DNA of 64,000 bases from Dimorphilus gyrociliatus. Lineage: Eukaryota > Annelida > Polychaeta > Dinophilidae. The notes under the pieces were generated by a model. The model had not been told where the DNA came from. It made no database searches and was given only the letters and a program-made list of their open reading frames with translations. Of the stretch, positions 12,942 through 29,482 are shown one piece after another. How positions within the stretch are numbered: position 1 is the first letter of the stretch; each line of letters starts with the position of its first letter. Both the position numbers and the translations under genes were made by a program. The DNA lies in contig CAJFCJ010000024.1 in NCBI GenBank assembly GCA_904063045.1, positions 372,001-436,000 on the forward strand, in the 5' to 3' direction.

Positions 12942-14186
12942 TTAAAACCCAGGTATTATTCTTCCTTTCTTCTTAGCTTTATTTACCTTCTTCTTAATTC
13001 GTCCTTCTTTTCTCTTTTTTAGATTTTCGTTTCGTTTCTTTATTCTCTGATCTAACTTTTGCTTTTCAGCGTCCTTCCTCTTTTTCCATTCTTTACCACT
13101 CTTATCCTTCTTCTTCTCTTTACGCTTCAAGCTCTTTTTCAATAATTTTTCATCATCTTTAACCTTTACTCCTTTGGCTTTATCCATCACCTTCCTCCAT
13201 TTTTCTTTCTCCTCAACAGTTTTTGCTTTTACCGAATCTGTTTCTTTCAATTTTTGCAACTTTTGTTTATTTTTTTCCACTCTTTTCAATAGTTTCTTGT
13301 AGTCCTTATTGCCAGTACTTTTCTTCTTCTCAGCATCAGCCTTAGATGTAACAAAATCAAATTTTGAGAAGACTAGGTTGCCTTCTTTGTTAAAAATAGG
13401 TTTAGGTTTAATCTTTTCTAAAACCTCCTCCTTCTTTGAACGGATAACGCTTTCTTTCACAATAGTCTTCTTTTGCTTATTCTTTTTACCCTGTAAACGT
13501 TTAACTTTACGCTTTTCTTTAACACTTTCGCTTGTATTTCTCGATTCTATGCATAAAAGAAATAATGGTTAAATTTTGTCATTAAGCTGTCAATGATTTT
13601 AGATTGACATTACTTTCTAATTTCTCAATTTTATATTTTAATCTTTCTTGGAGTTTGTCCTGTTGACGTTGGTTGTCGTTTCCCGCCACTTTAAATTGCT
13701 TAAATATCTCAACTAATTCAGACTGTTTTGAATCAATCAAATTTTTCGTTAATTTTCGATCTGTTGGATAGAAAATAAATATTAAAATTATTTATGTTAA
13801 GCAATATAATAATTAAATTAGGTATTAAATTTACTTGAATTTTTTTCAGGAGCACTTAGGCAGTTTTTAACTGCAATAACTTGGTCATGTGAAAAACTTA
13901 TATTTGAAGGCAAAATTTTTCTAAAGTAGTCTTTATAGAGAGCAGTTTTTTGTTTCTCACTCATTTCTCCATAGTTAAAATTTTTAGGTAAGAAATTTAG
14001 TGCAGCTTGCTCTCCTTTATACCACGATATATGAGCTGCTTTCTTATTCCTTTCATCGTAGTAATTAAAAACATTTTTAATTCCTGACGATAGTTCTTCT
14101 ACATTTTCTGAGCTCTTTTTCTTTTTCTTATGCATTCCATTTTTCTTTGGTGATTCTTGTTCTGCTGAACGTTTGCGTTCTTTCAT
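12942..14186 (-). CDS. SURF6: Surfeit locus protein 6 (ribosome biogenesis)
   Basis: Exons 14186-13835, 13760-13614 and 13546-12942 encode 367 aa. SURF6 is a nucleolar RNA-binding protein needed for rRNA processing. The C-terminal half matches the family in order: IFNKEGNLVFSKFDF, DYKKLLKRVEKNKQKL, KWRKVMDKAKGVKVKDDEKL, the long Lys/Arg helix LKRKEKKKDKSGKEWKKR, and the terminal KKGRIIP. The N-terminal third (HISWYKGEQAALNFLP) is rich in Lys/Ser and less conserved. The gene is convergent with the prickle-like gene, with 209 bp between stop codons. An E-box CACGTG lies at 14206-14211, just upstream of the start, as is common for ribosome-biogenesis genes. Confidence 0.93.
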
Positions 14187-15567
14187 TTTGTTAACACCTA
14201 GTGAACACGTGAAACGCGAAATGAAGGAATGGTGCGAAATATGGTAGGAAATTAATATTTCGATTACTTACTAAAATAGAACGGTCGTGAAAATTATTCC
14301 TCTAATAGTTTATATGTTCAAAATTCATATGTAATTATTGAACATAAGATAATTTTTGAGATAAAATCTGTAGACGAAAATTCACGATTAGTTATTACCT
14401 ACTCTCGTTATATCTCGTTCATGGAAAGTCGATTTATTTCATATTTTCTAAGTATTTATGCTATTTCTCGATAATATTAAAAATTAACGTTATTGGTAAA
14501 AAATTTTTACTATTAAGAAAATTTTATACGAAAATATGACAACAACAATCACTGACGTCACCAATTTCTGTTTCACCGCGGGGAAGAGTGTTTAAGGTAA
14601 ATTTTTGCTGTTTTTTCGTATCTTATCGATACTTTCTTTGTTTTGTTTTGTCTGTACTTTCTTAAGGACCGATTAAGCATTTTTTCATAAATCTGTGTTT
14701 TATATTATCCTTTAACCTATCGGACCATTAAAATTCAGGTTTGCCTAATCAATAACTACGCCCGTCGGTATAAAATCATCCGTACTTTTCAGTTAACATT
14801 ACATCTGAACCATGTTGAGTGATAAAAAAAAAAGTTGTAACTGATAAAGAGCGTATTACCCTTTTCCAGGTGTAGGAAAACGATACTATAATAATGTTTG
14901 TGGAACAGTTGATGCTTAGAATCCATTGTTTAATGGAGATGGATTTTTTTTGTTGTCTAGGCTATAGATTTTTTAATAGTTTATAAGTCAATAAAGGCGA
15001 TTGACCGAACGAATTGTTTTGCTCTGAAAAAAGGAAAGAAAGCGTGACAAAGTGGTATTTTCGATGATGCATCGCGAAAATATCCCGTTTATTCAACGTG
15101 GTGTTAATAAGCCATATACTTGAAAGGGGTGTAAAAGAGGAAACAACTTATACGTATAAACTAATATCGAGTGGTATAGGGAGAAGGGTAGAACCAAAAA
15201 GAGACAAAAAAAACTGTATAATTTATTCAGCAGGTGGGCGTTTGCGGTAAATTGAGTGCACCTTCTGACGAGTTTGTCATTTCATGATAGAGCCAATGTA
15301 TACGCTATCAATAACCGGCGAGTTTTAAAGATACACTTTTCGACCTTTAGCTCTGCTTGTTCTTTGTAAGGATAGAGCTTATTTTTTTGCCAAGATTAAC
15401 TGATTATTTTCACTTAGTTGTTCTTAGGCGAAAATCAAACCAATTATTAAACGTTCTTCGAATAAAGAAAGATTTGCTGATAATAGATTGTCTAACTTAC
15501 TGACTGCGTAACCTATTTACCGCTTTTTATGTAAATAAAACATATTTCTGCAGGCAGTCGATAAGAG
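14187..15567. promoter_or_regulatory. Divergent spacer SURF6 / RAP1, with CRE
   Basis: CACGTG (14206-14211) lies next to SURF6. A perfect TGACGTCA palindrome lies at 14553-14560, followed by a possible 5' UTR donor (TTTAAG|GTAAAT) near 14596. An acceptor TTTCTGCAG just before the RAP1 ATG (ending 15553) would make a RAP1 5' UTR intron of about 0.95 kb. No coding sequence is seen in between. Confidence 0.5.
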
Positions 15568-16586
<1,019 letters not shown>

Positions 16587-17024
16587 GAACGTTTCCCTCG
16601 TTTTTAAAATGTTTTAGAGTTCATAAATTATTTAGTAGCTTACTTTTATTATTTGTATTCTTCATGTATAATAATTATTATATATTTTTTTGAAATTGGC
16701 TTCTCACTTACACACCAGCGTTTTTCTGTATGTACTGTATTCATTATATTTATATATACTACATCATTATTTTTTATGTATACACATACATATATATATA
16801 TATATTAGTATATATATATATATGTATATATATATAATCTATACATATATAGGGAATAAGAGCGATAGAGTAAAAGGATGCGTTTCATAAAGGTGTCTAG
16901 TCGAAAAAGAAAACACATAAACACATTTTTTTTAAGTTTTTACTTTTCCATATATTTATCACTATAATATAATTTCATAAAAAAAAGCGTTTCTTTCTCT
17001 TTATTCTTTAATTATTTACATATA

Positions 17025-17057
<33 letters not shown>

Positions 17058-18739
17058 ATTTATATATAGCAGCTAGTGGTGTTAACTTTCATTTTTTTTA
17101 TTTCTGCACATAAATTCCGAAAGCTTTTCACATTTTATAGAAATTATAGGATCGCTTATAACTTTTACTATCTACTGTCTCCCGGAACTTCCTAAGCCAA
17201 AGGAAAGCGCGCATTTGTTTTTTTGTAATTTATAGCGTTTACTTTATGTGGCTTTCTAACTGTTAAGTGTATGACAGATTGATTTAGAGATCTAATACAA
17301 ATTACATTTCGTTTCTTTATATTTTTCTTAAAGCCGTAATGTAGAATTAATTAATAATATGATATGTCGATTGTTTTATTTCTTTTATATTAATTTATAT
17401 CTGTTTTAGTTTATGAAAAGGAATTATTGCAAACGCTTCTTAAGTTAAATTCTGTTTTAAGTGTAATATATTGATTTAGCAAACTATGTTCTTAAATATC
17501 TAACATACTCGTGGCTTTTTTAAGTGTGGTTACTACGGAATTTGGTTGAGTCATTGAATCAACGTCAAACACATATAAGATGCTCCAATCCCTTAGGTAT
17601 ATGTCGTATAAATAGCTAAAAAGCTCCCTTTACACGTCTCGTATCAAAATCGTCCCCTTCATTTTCTATTTTCAGCTCACTACTCTCTTCCTTTCTCTTG
17701 CTCTTTTTCTCCCCTTTTCGCCGCCCCCTTTCTCTCTACTACTTAGTCACCTCGTAATGGATGAGAAATAAGCGTCCTAAATTTAGAGCTCGGAGAGAAA
17801 TGCAATAATAAAACAGACAATGAAACCAAACTCGCGCAGGTCTCGGTGGTATTGCAGATTTAAAGATTATGTTATTCAACAGAAATCTTTTAAATATCTC
17901 GTATTTAAAGAAATAAAAAAAACAAGAGCCAGACAGATAGACAGAGAAGAGAGAGAGAGAGAATCTTTTCTTTTGTGTAAACAACACGTATATATTTATT
18001 TTTATAATTTACAACAGTTTCGTTTAAAGTTTACCCCAAAGGCCTATTGACAAGGATATTCTCTCCTTATGTTACTTATTCTATTTTATTCTTAATGTCT
18101 TTAACCTCGTCTTTTGTTTTTGCAAAGCAATAAAAAGTAAATTTTTCCCCTAATATAGAATTATAGTTTTATAGAATGTTTACTGTTGTTTTATTAAATA
18201 TATTTTTATATATTAGCTATTACATAATTATCTTTCCAAATATAAAATTAATTTAATAGCCATAATAATTGGCTGGAAAATAGGAATATTAAGAAAAATA
18301 TGAAAAGAGAGGAAACATTCCATTTATACTCTCTATTCCTTATGGAATGTACAGAATAATCTTGAAATTGTGGCTGACACTATCAATATTATTTATTTTT
18401 ATCAATAAAGAAATCCCTTAAATGCGAGAGAACTCGATACTCTAATTAGATACATTTTATTGTTTCTTGTTATTTTTTCGTTTTTAATACATATCCATTG
18501 ATGCTCCTTGTCTTTTTACGAGGAGAACGGAAGTTTTAGTTCATTTACCCCACTGTTAATTACTCTTGCTAAAGCTATTACATATACATATAATAATAGC
18601 CGTAATTTTCAATAAAAAAAGTGAATAAAAAATAGATTTTTCGCAGTTACGCCATCTGTAATTTTGTTGACCGAAATGGTTTTTAGTTGTCATTCCGTTG
18701 AGAGTTAATTAACGGAATTCAATAGAATAAAATTAAAAC
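16587..18739. other. RAP1 3' region and spacer to the transporter
   Basis: There is no gene here. TA tracts occur at about 16791-16843 and 17022-17066, with a pyrimidine-rich patch at 17640-17735 and GAGA at 17945-17963. Several AATAAA-like signals make the RAP1 3' end uncertain. The transporter ATG at 18740 follows a short AT leader. Confidence 0.5.
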
Positions 18740-19399
18740 ATGACGGAGAAAATAATCAACTTCAAATTAGAATTGGCTTGGTCGATTTTCGCAGTTTTAG
18801 GAGCAATTTTATCGGTAAAGAATAGCAACAAAAGGGCATAAAATTAGATAAATTGATAGTCTATTATCTTCTTTTCTATTCTATGATTCTCTATTTATAA
18901 ATAAAGAAATATTTATCTAGAAATATACTGCATTGTCTCTTTTACTAGAAAGTTGTTTTCTTTTCATTTCAAATTATAGGGTTCTGTAATGTTGATTCTG
19001 GCTCCAGCTTATATCGATCTGGCAAGAAACATTCGAGTTAGCTTGTATCAATTCTCAATAATTTTCACTTTCAGAGGAATAGGCGGTTTAGTTAGTACAC
19101 CTATATCTGGTAAATTATATGATAAGGTGAGTAGATGTATACAAAGTCAAAATCATAGGCATAATTATATTTAAGCTAAAGCTGTAATGAACATTTATTG
19201 TTATTATTAATTTCTATTTAAACAGATTGGTCCGGCTATTGTATTTACTGTTTCCTTAATTATACTTTCTGGTTCTGTATTAGCCATACCATTTATTACA
19301 AACTTTTACACCATGTGTTTTGTAAGTTTTGTACTCTATTTAATGGTCAACAGCTCAGCAATTGGTTCGTCAATTAAATTTATATCATTTTCATATATA

Positions 19400-19434
<35 letters not shown>

Positions 19435-20479
19435 AGATAGATATTCGATTATAATCGTATATACAGTATATATACACATACAGTATAATAGACCCACACA
19501 AACAGGCTGCTACACTCTAGGGTTTAAACTTTGGAATGGTCGCTTAAAATTCTTCACTCAGTTAATTAACCTCATGTTTGATATAGGACTTTTGACTACT
19601 CCTTATCTTATTGGTCCATTTCTATCTAGGAAAGAGCATACGTTCATTAAATTCGGAGCGGAAAATTATGATGGAATAGAAAGAAACATAACGAAAAGTA
19701 TGAGTGAAACCAACGATCAGTTACTGTACGTTCCATTTGCCATATACTCATCTTTAGCCTTCTTGATGGCTATATTTGCTTTTATTCTGTTTATTATTGA
19801 CAAGAGTTTTGTACTGACAAGAGAAGATAGAGTGGATGGGAATCAAGTAACAGGAAATAACCGGAAGGCGATAACAACCTATGTTCTTTTACTTGTTATA
19901 CTATTTCTGGTCTCAACAATAGATTTATGCCTAAATCAAATGTCTATGCCAATTGCGGAGAAACATTTGAAATGGTCCGTTGAGGACTCTATTTATTTTG
20001 CATCCAGTCCATTCGTGGCAAAGACTATTGCATGCATCATTGTCATTGCAGTTTCGCATATTGTTAATCCGGCCTCCATTCTCGCTATTGATATCCTTTT
20101 AATTACATCAGGATGCATTATACTACCTTTCGTCATTTACAAACCATTCTTTATTTGGCTATCAGCAATCATGATAGGAGCGGGAGGAGGTACAGTCTTC
20201 TCGACAATTTTATGCTGGAAGGATAACAAGATTCGAGTGACCTCGTTTATGGCTGGTATTTACGGTTGTACTTATTGTCTAGCTACCACGTTTAGCATTC
20301 AATTTTCCAGTTATCTAATGGAGAAAATTTCCTTCTCCAGTTATTTATATTTTATGCTTAGTTGTGGGATAGCATTAATAATTTTGCAAATAGTATGTTT
20401 TCAACTGGTTCGTTCTAATCAGACAAATTTCACTAATGATGAAAATGAGCCATTATTAAAAAATCATTCTGATAACTAG
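18740..20479 (+). CDS. MFSD4: MFSD4/NAGLT1-like major facilitator transporter
   Basis: Exons 18740-18814, 18980-19126, 19226-19364 and 19506-20479 encode 444 aa. This is a multi-pass membrane carrier of the major facilitator superfamily. The segment PAYIDLARNIRVSLYQFSI followed by FRGIGG and GKLYDK is the TM1-loop-TM2-3 signature of the MFSD4 / sodium-dependent glucose transporter group, and the AIGCYTLGFKLWNG stretch fits that group's TM4 region. About eleven hydrophobic segments can be seen, and a soluble acidic tail ends EPLLKNHSDN, resembling a dileucine sorting signal. The substrate cannot be read from the sequence. The third intron (19365-19505) is 141 bp, a multiple of three, and has no in-frame stop, so retention would insert 47 residues of TA-repeat coding. 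Confidence 0.78.
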
Positions 20480-21469
20480 TAATAATCTAATTAAAAGCAC
20501 TATTATAATACATGCAAAAACATATATATTAGTATACTTTATATATATACTGTATATACACAGTATACTGTAAATATGTATATATAAGTTTATAGATTTA
20601 TACAGTATAACTGTTGTAAGGATCATTCATTCTATAGTGAACAACTGCAAAAATTAAATAGGAAAATTCGAAACGCTACAAGCCCTTAACCTGCCAATAA
20701 AATAATAGAAACCTTAAACAGTCTCGCAATCTTTGAAAGCCGAAATCTCATTGACTTCTCTCCTTTTATCTATTTATAGAAATTATCCTCAATGTAGGCC
20801 GCAATAAGGAATTGCTAACAAAGACGTATTATAATTTTTACACCTTAGATATACCATAGCTTTTGGTAGCGGATGATGAGTTGAAAGGAAGAGAAAATAA
20901 ATTACAAGTCGTCCTTAGTCATTCTTCAGTTTTATTTATCACTTTAACAAAGGAGAATTTTTTTCTTTAAAAATAAAGAGGATTAGGTCTTTAGTTACTT
21001 CCTAAAACTATTTATTAAAATTTTGTCTTACAAGGCCTAGAATTTGCTTTCTCTTTCCTTTTCTTTATCTTCTCTTGTTAAGTAAACCTATTTTTAGATT
21101 ATGTAGGCGTTTCTTAAGGGAATAGTAGAGAAAGGAAAGAAAAGGGGAAGGGAGGGGAGGGGGGAGGAGGAGAGGGAGAGAGGGAGAGAAAGAAAAAAGA
21201 GATAGTTAAACTAAATCATAGACTGTGACTATTTAAATATCCTTTATTTACCTACTATAACGCCATCTGCGTACTGTAAAATATGTTAAAAAACAAAGAT
21301 TTCTTTTTTTCTTTCTGTTCCTTTGAAAGAAAAAAAAGGGGAAAAAGTTATGTGATCAAAAGATTTTCTTGTTTTTCTTCTTTTCTCCCCTGTCTTCCTG
21401 ATTATCAAAAAATTAATGTAGTAATTATTCATCAACGTCCGCTTCTCGTCTTCTTCCTCCTCTTCTTTA
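20480..21469. other. Convergent spacer transporter / caveolin-like
   Basis: The two flanking genes end towards each other across about 1 kb. It holds a TA-rich palindromic patch (20520-20600) and a strongly purine-rich tract (21120-21200, GGGAGG and GAGAGG units). Nothing coding is seen. Confidence 0.5.
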
Positions 21470-22471
21470 TCAATATAACATGGCTTGTTGTTGATGAGCT
21501 TTAGTAAAACCCCAAGTTTGATGAATGTTACCCTTTACGTTAACAACCTTTTTAGTCGATTGTTGAATCGATTCATCCTGCTTGTAAAGCGATAATTTTC
21601 CACTAAATGAACCAAAGACGTTTCCAATAGCCTTGCAAGTTGGCGTTACAAAACACTCAAGAAAAGATTTCCATATAACAGATAAAATTCTTAAAACAAG
21701 AATAGCAAAAATTGACGAAGGTTGAAAAATATATACAATAATAAATTTGCATATTGCCATTAAAATTGCCCAAAATACCATTAATATCATTCCTAAAACT
21801 ATTGAAAGTGCAGTAAAAACGCCCAACTAATGAAGAAAAAACAAAAGCAATAAATTATTTAATATTGAAATAAAAAATTAAATATTTATATACCGAAATA
21901 TAGGCGTAAATCTTTTTGAACACTTCGTTAATCTCTTGGCATTTTTTAGGTAATTTTGGTCCGTAACTTTATCGTTTTTTAAAGTAACTTTTTAAAACTT
22001 GATGCTCTTTGTATTTTTTTTATTCATTAGCGAATTAATTAAATAGTTTATTAGGAAGGAAGTTTTTAACTTTATCTAATTTAAAAGGTTACTTTAAGGG
22101 TTCGGGTTGTACAAAAATATCGTCAAAACCTAGCTAAAAAATCAAACAAATAAACAATAAATTTATAAAGGATATACTGTACTTTGAAAAGAAATTATAA
22201 GCAAAAATAATACCGCAATAACAGGCTGTAGCAATTTACCAGTATCAATATCTAACTGTATTTCATCCACTTTCGAGGCCGGCCAGCTCTCTCTTACCGC
22301 TTGATTAAACGGATTTTCCCTTGGAAGGGTATCTCGCTTTTTCCTAGACGGAGGATGAGGTTGGCAATATTCTTCAGTAGTTTCTTTAGTGTCAACTGTT
22401 TGAACTTCGGGTAATTGTCTTTCATCAGGTAAAACATCATCGAAAGTTTCTGTTTTTCCTTCCTCGTCCAT
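21470..22471 (-). CDS. Caveolin-like membrane protein
   Basis: Exons 22471-22214, 21932-21894 and 21826-21470 encode about 217 aa. The small middle exon of 13 codons (INEVFKKIYAYIS) was placed by phase and similarity; its acceptor lacks a good pyrimidine tract. A hydrophilic acidic/basic N terminus of about 85 residues leads into a long hydrophobic hairpin-like region (ALSIVLGMILMVFWAILMAI...). It is followed by the amphipathic stretch IWKSFLECFVTPTCKAIGNV, which aligns with the caveolin end around YSIYVHT.CDPLFEA.GK.F. Caveolins form membrane-embedded oligomeric discs at caveolae. The canonical caveolin signature FEDVIAEP is not recognisable, so this is a divergent member at best. Another hairpin-type membrane protein remains possible. 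Confidence 0.6.
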
Positions 22472-24134
22472 AGTTGGTTAATTTGAATTGGATATTAATA
22501 ATTTTTTATAAGAACTGCTTTATAGATTCGTTAAGGGGTAAAAATGTTATACGAGATAGTAATTCCATTAAAGAGCAGTTAGATACTAATATATTACAGG
22601 TCCTAATAGGAGAATATAATATGCATTTAGAGAGGCCTTTTCGTTATTTAATAGTCTTTTTACAAAATGTATAATTAAGTAGGAAAATATATAAATACAC
22701 GTGCATCTATATATAATTAAGCCAATTTGTTGTTATATTGCTATTAATCAGTATTTATTTCATATTTATTCGCTTGTTTCCCTTCACCTTTCAAAAATGG
22801 CCTTCAATCTTTACCAAGTACTAGTATAGTCCTTCCCCAAACCATTAATATTACCTATTCTGGAGCATGTGTTCATTTCTCTTCCTTCTTCAACCCTTAA
22901 TAACGTCTTTCTAACTAATTGCTTAACCGGTTTAGATAGTCCTGATTATTGGGGAATTTCTTTCTTCCTTTACCCTTCATCCTAATCCCATAATTATAGG
23001 GATTGTTGGAGAGAATTTATGAGATTTTTGAATAATATTTCTATTAATAATAGAGTTTTATCTTTTCGCTAGAGTATCCTTTTCCATATAAATTAGAATG
23101 TAATGTGTTATTAATTATTCTCAGTCACTGCATACTTTTAATTATTGGCCGAATTATAGAGTTTTTATCAAATAATTGTTTTTTTTTCCATTAAACTAAG
23201 ATGGCGTATATATAATATCCAGAATATATAAATATATCTACATATTAAATGAACGCTTTTTGTTCTATTTAAACCTCTTTAAAGGCTTCCTCGATAACCT
23301 AATTTCTAATCTGTCTGCTCTTAGTACAGAGGGAGAAGAATGCTTTTTAAGCTTAATTTCGTCCATATCACACGGCAATTTAAACATCATCTTTTATGCA
23401 TTCTTTAAGTAAATGAAACGTGATATGTCTCTTGCAATTTTTCTCAGTAGTAAAATCTTAGCTTTCTCAGTCCGTAGGGACGAAATTCTAGATTAACTTT
23501 TTTTTTGTATTGTTGTTCTAGTCACTCGTGTTATTTTTAGATTAAAGTTTGTCACTCGCATTCGTCATTGATGAGGGTCAGACTCATAGGATTATTCATG
23601 AAACTTTCAAAAATTGGAGATTGCTTTGTGCAACCGTCGACAATTTTCAGAAAGTCATCATTTATCCGTTCTTTAATCATCATTCCCCAAAATGTTCATT
23701 GACATTATGTCTTACAATATATTTACTATCATTTCGGTTAAAACCGATCAAATAAGATCAAGAGTTTAGTAATAAAATTTATTATTAAATGAAATGGCTT
23801 TGGACAAGACGGCCTCCACCTTTCATTTAAAAATACGCATGCGCACAATGAAGCACGAAAACTGGTAGAGTGTTGTTATGATTTGGTGAATTCTAGTCGC
23901 CTAGCACATGCGCAGTTAAAAGCTTTCGGACCTTCAAAATGGCTGAATATAGAGTACTTTAGTACAGTTTATTCTACAAAACATTAAGAGCGATTTGGCT
24001 TTTAATTCAGCTATTGCATTTGAATATACAGCCTCGGACGATTAGATTACTTGTGTAACAAGTTATTGACAAGGAACGAACTGTTATTCTATTGTCTTTT
24101 GGGATCGTCCACTGTTGTATGCATTTGATTGAAA
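22472..24134. promoter_or_regulatory. Divergent spacer caveolin-like / p38, with NRF-1-like sites
   Basis: Mostly AT-rich with no coding sequence. Near p38 there is an NRF-1-type CGCATGCGCA at 23836-23845 and a half-similar CATGCGCA at 23907-23914, followed by AAAATGGC at 23936. The p38 promoter and 5' UTR are probably within 23830-24134. Confidence 0.5.
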
Positions 24135-27036
<2,902 letters not shown>

Positions 27037-28182
27037 AATATGAAAGAAAAAAAAAACAAACAATAGATGTAATTAGAGTTTATGTTATTTCCTTTCTGCT
27101 CAAAAATTGAAGAAAAAAGTTAAATTAATTTAACAAAATGTTTATTTTATGCAAAAAAAACAGCTTTTTAAGATTTTTTTTCTAGCTTCAGTTAAAACGT
27201 GATCTATTTTTTTCTTTTTTTTTTTTGCAGTTTGCCAATGTGTACAATATATTGAAAATCATGTTGTTACAATGTAAGACATTAAAAATGCAGTACAATC
27301 CTAAAAAAAAATTGTTTTATATTGAAATTTTTTTGCGTAAAGAATGCAAAAGTAGATATGTTTAATGAGAATCGAAAGAAATACGTATGTTTGAGGATTG
27401 AGGTTTCATCCTAAATTGAAGCTGATACAAAGCAATGATTATAAAAGATATACGTAATTTAAAATTTGAGTATCTTTATTTGACTACCTTATTATTTAAT
27501 GAAAAAAGCATAGTTTATCTCTTCGAATACATGCTCGATGCCCACTGTACAGGATTACATGCTTCATCAATATTGGTTGAGTTAGAACCAACAAATTTAT
27601 TCGCATAAAGATTTATATAATTTATTTCGACGAAAAAGTGCCTTGATTTTTGACCTTGTTAGAATCAGTAAATTAGGTTATACGGATTTCTAGAGTTCTC
27701 GTTATAACCAAAAATACGTCATTAAAAGTTAGATGGACAAAAAAACGACAATCTCTGTTCTATTCATATCCTAGCTATGACCATGCAGTGAAATTTGAGA
27801 ACAATTCGCAAATACATAATCATCACATCTGGGACTTTAGATTATAGGGATAAAGTGGTCTATAGTTCTTATTTTTACATACATAGATCATCTTAACTTT
27901 TGATACTTAATCTGTACCTAATGAAAACCTCAATCCTTGTTTTTCCCAGAATGATGTCAAGTCTCATTAAACATTGGCATACAATAATTTTATAAAATTG
28001 TAACAAATTTTTTTCGTAAGGACGAAAGTAAAACATGCATTGGATATTTTTTAACAAATGAATTTTTATTAGCTAATAGTATAGGTATACGTAAAGCATA
28101 CAAGTGAATGAAACTGGTGAAAAATCGTTTATACGATACCGTCCTTTAAGCTGCGGCAAATTTTCATATCGGATTCTTAAAA
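27037..28182. other. Convergent spacer p38 / UBE2N
   Basis: 3' UTRs of two genes ending towards each other. AT-rich with T and A runs (27207-27228). No ORF, hairpin or repeat stands out. Confidence 0.5.
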
Positions 28183-28704
28183 TTACCCCCTCGTAGCATA
28201 CATTTTGGTCCATTGTTTTGCGGTTGCAATAGCCTGAGCTTCGTTCACTTTCCATTGCTCAGCGACATCATTCTCTAGTGGATCATCAGGATTTGGTGCG
28301 CTCAAAAGAGCTTGAATACTCAAAAGTACAGTTCTAATTTGCAACGCCGGACTCCATTTATCTTTTAGAATATCTAAACAAATTCTTCCTAACTTATCTA
28401 TGTTTGGATGATAGATTTTAGTCATGAATCGGACTTTAGGCGCGCTCATCGGATATTCCTCTGGCAGAAATAATTCTAATTTAAAGGTTCCTCCTTCAAA
28501 AGGAGATTCTGCAGGGCCTTCTACAATAACGTGAAAGTAACGGGCGTTTCCTTCGTCTGGAACGGCTTTAATACCCGGTACCGGTTCAGCCATTAGACGC
28601 TGTGTCTCCTAGGTAAAAAATTTTCTATGATTAATCAGTTTACGAAATTTCATCACCTAAAGAGTACATACCTTGATAATACGTCTAGGCAATCCACCTG
28701 CCAT
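28183..28704 (-). CDS. UBE2N: Ubiquitin-conjugating enzyme E2 N (Ubc13)
   Basis: Exons 28704-28672 and 28608-28183 encode 152 aa, the family's normal size. Ubc13 pairs with a UEV partner to build K63-linked ubiquitin chains in DNA-damage tolerance and TRAF signalling. The start [16 protein letters not shown] carries one extra Gly relative to human. Next come [30 protein letters not shown] (with the RING-contact Met and the HPN motif) and [20 protein letters not shown] with the catalytic Cys; [18 protein letters not shown] follows. It is highly conserved throughout. Only the last residues (MYATRG) differ clearly from vertebrates. Confidence 0.98.
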
Positions 28705-29482
28705 CTTTGTGATAGCTTTTTTTCGGGTTTCTTTGGATTCCTAACCAGTTACAATATGGCGACCAGAGGAAGTGACAAAATTTTACTAATCAGTATTTTC
28801 GTACCCGAAGTAAAAAGAAGAAATGAAACAATATGCAATATTAAATTCGTTAATCAACTTTATAGAAATTTTATACGAAAATAATTATTCAAATATGACG
28901 TCAGTAAAATGGCGGTAAATCATTTCGAAATTTTCATAACTTACAGTATTTAAAGCAAAAATATTTTCTATGTCGATGTTAAACTATTTCTGAAAAATAA
29001 ATCGATTTTTGAAATCGAATGTCATTTACGTTTTCAATAGAAACCTTTGAATAGATTTTTAATTAATCTTTTAGATAGAAAATTTTCCTATTAATTTGTT
29101 CAAATGAGTCAAATTTATAATATTAAATCGTTGTATTAAACAAGCCTTGGTCAGCTTTTTTTTTTAAATATGGTTCAACAATGTTCGATTGTATTAAATA
29201 ATTATTCTTTTTCTAATAAGTAGTCTTGAACACAACAAATAAACACCACTTTTTTAATTACATCGCTAACTGCATTCATGAGCTCATAATTTACAAGAGA
29301 TAGCCGGTAGTTGTGTAGCGTAAACAATGGCACAGAATGCAACAAAAAAACAAAACATCACAATAAAAGCTATCGAAAAAAATTCTTATGTACAAAAAAA
29401 GTTTTTGGAATCTTAGTCACGCCTCTTCCACCCTAAATACTGGCAGTGAATAAAAAATTCGTATAATCAGTTTGCTTTAAGA
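28705..29482. promoter_or_regulatory. UBE2N upstream region with CRE and YY1-like ATGGCGG; VGLL4 3' region
   Basis: A perfect TGACGTCA lies at 28896-28903, about 190 bp upstream of the UBE2N ATG, followed by AAAATGGCGG. An ATATGGCG also lies near 28755. The rest (29000-29482) is AT-rich and holds the probable 3' UTR of the VGLL4-like gene. Confidence 0.5.

Noticed and set aside
16690-16890. 66-codon frame in the RAP1 3' region
   Set aside because: Tyr/Ile-rich translation of a TA microsatellite.
19313-19505. Transporter exon extending through the TA repeat
   Set aside because: The continuous frame is an intron of 3n length. Donor G|GTTCGT and acceptor ACACAAACAG restore the conserved AIGCYTLGFKLWNG sequence.
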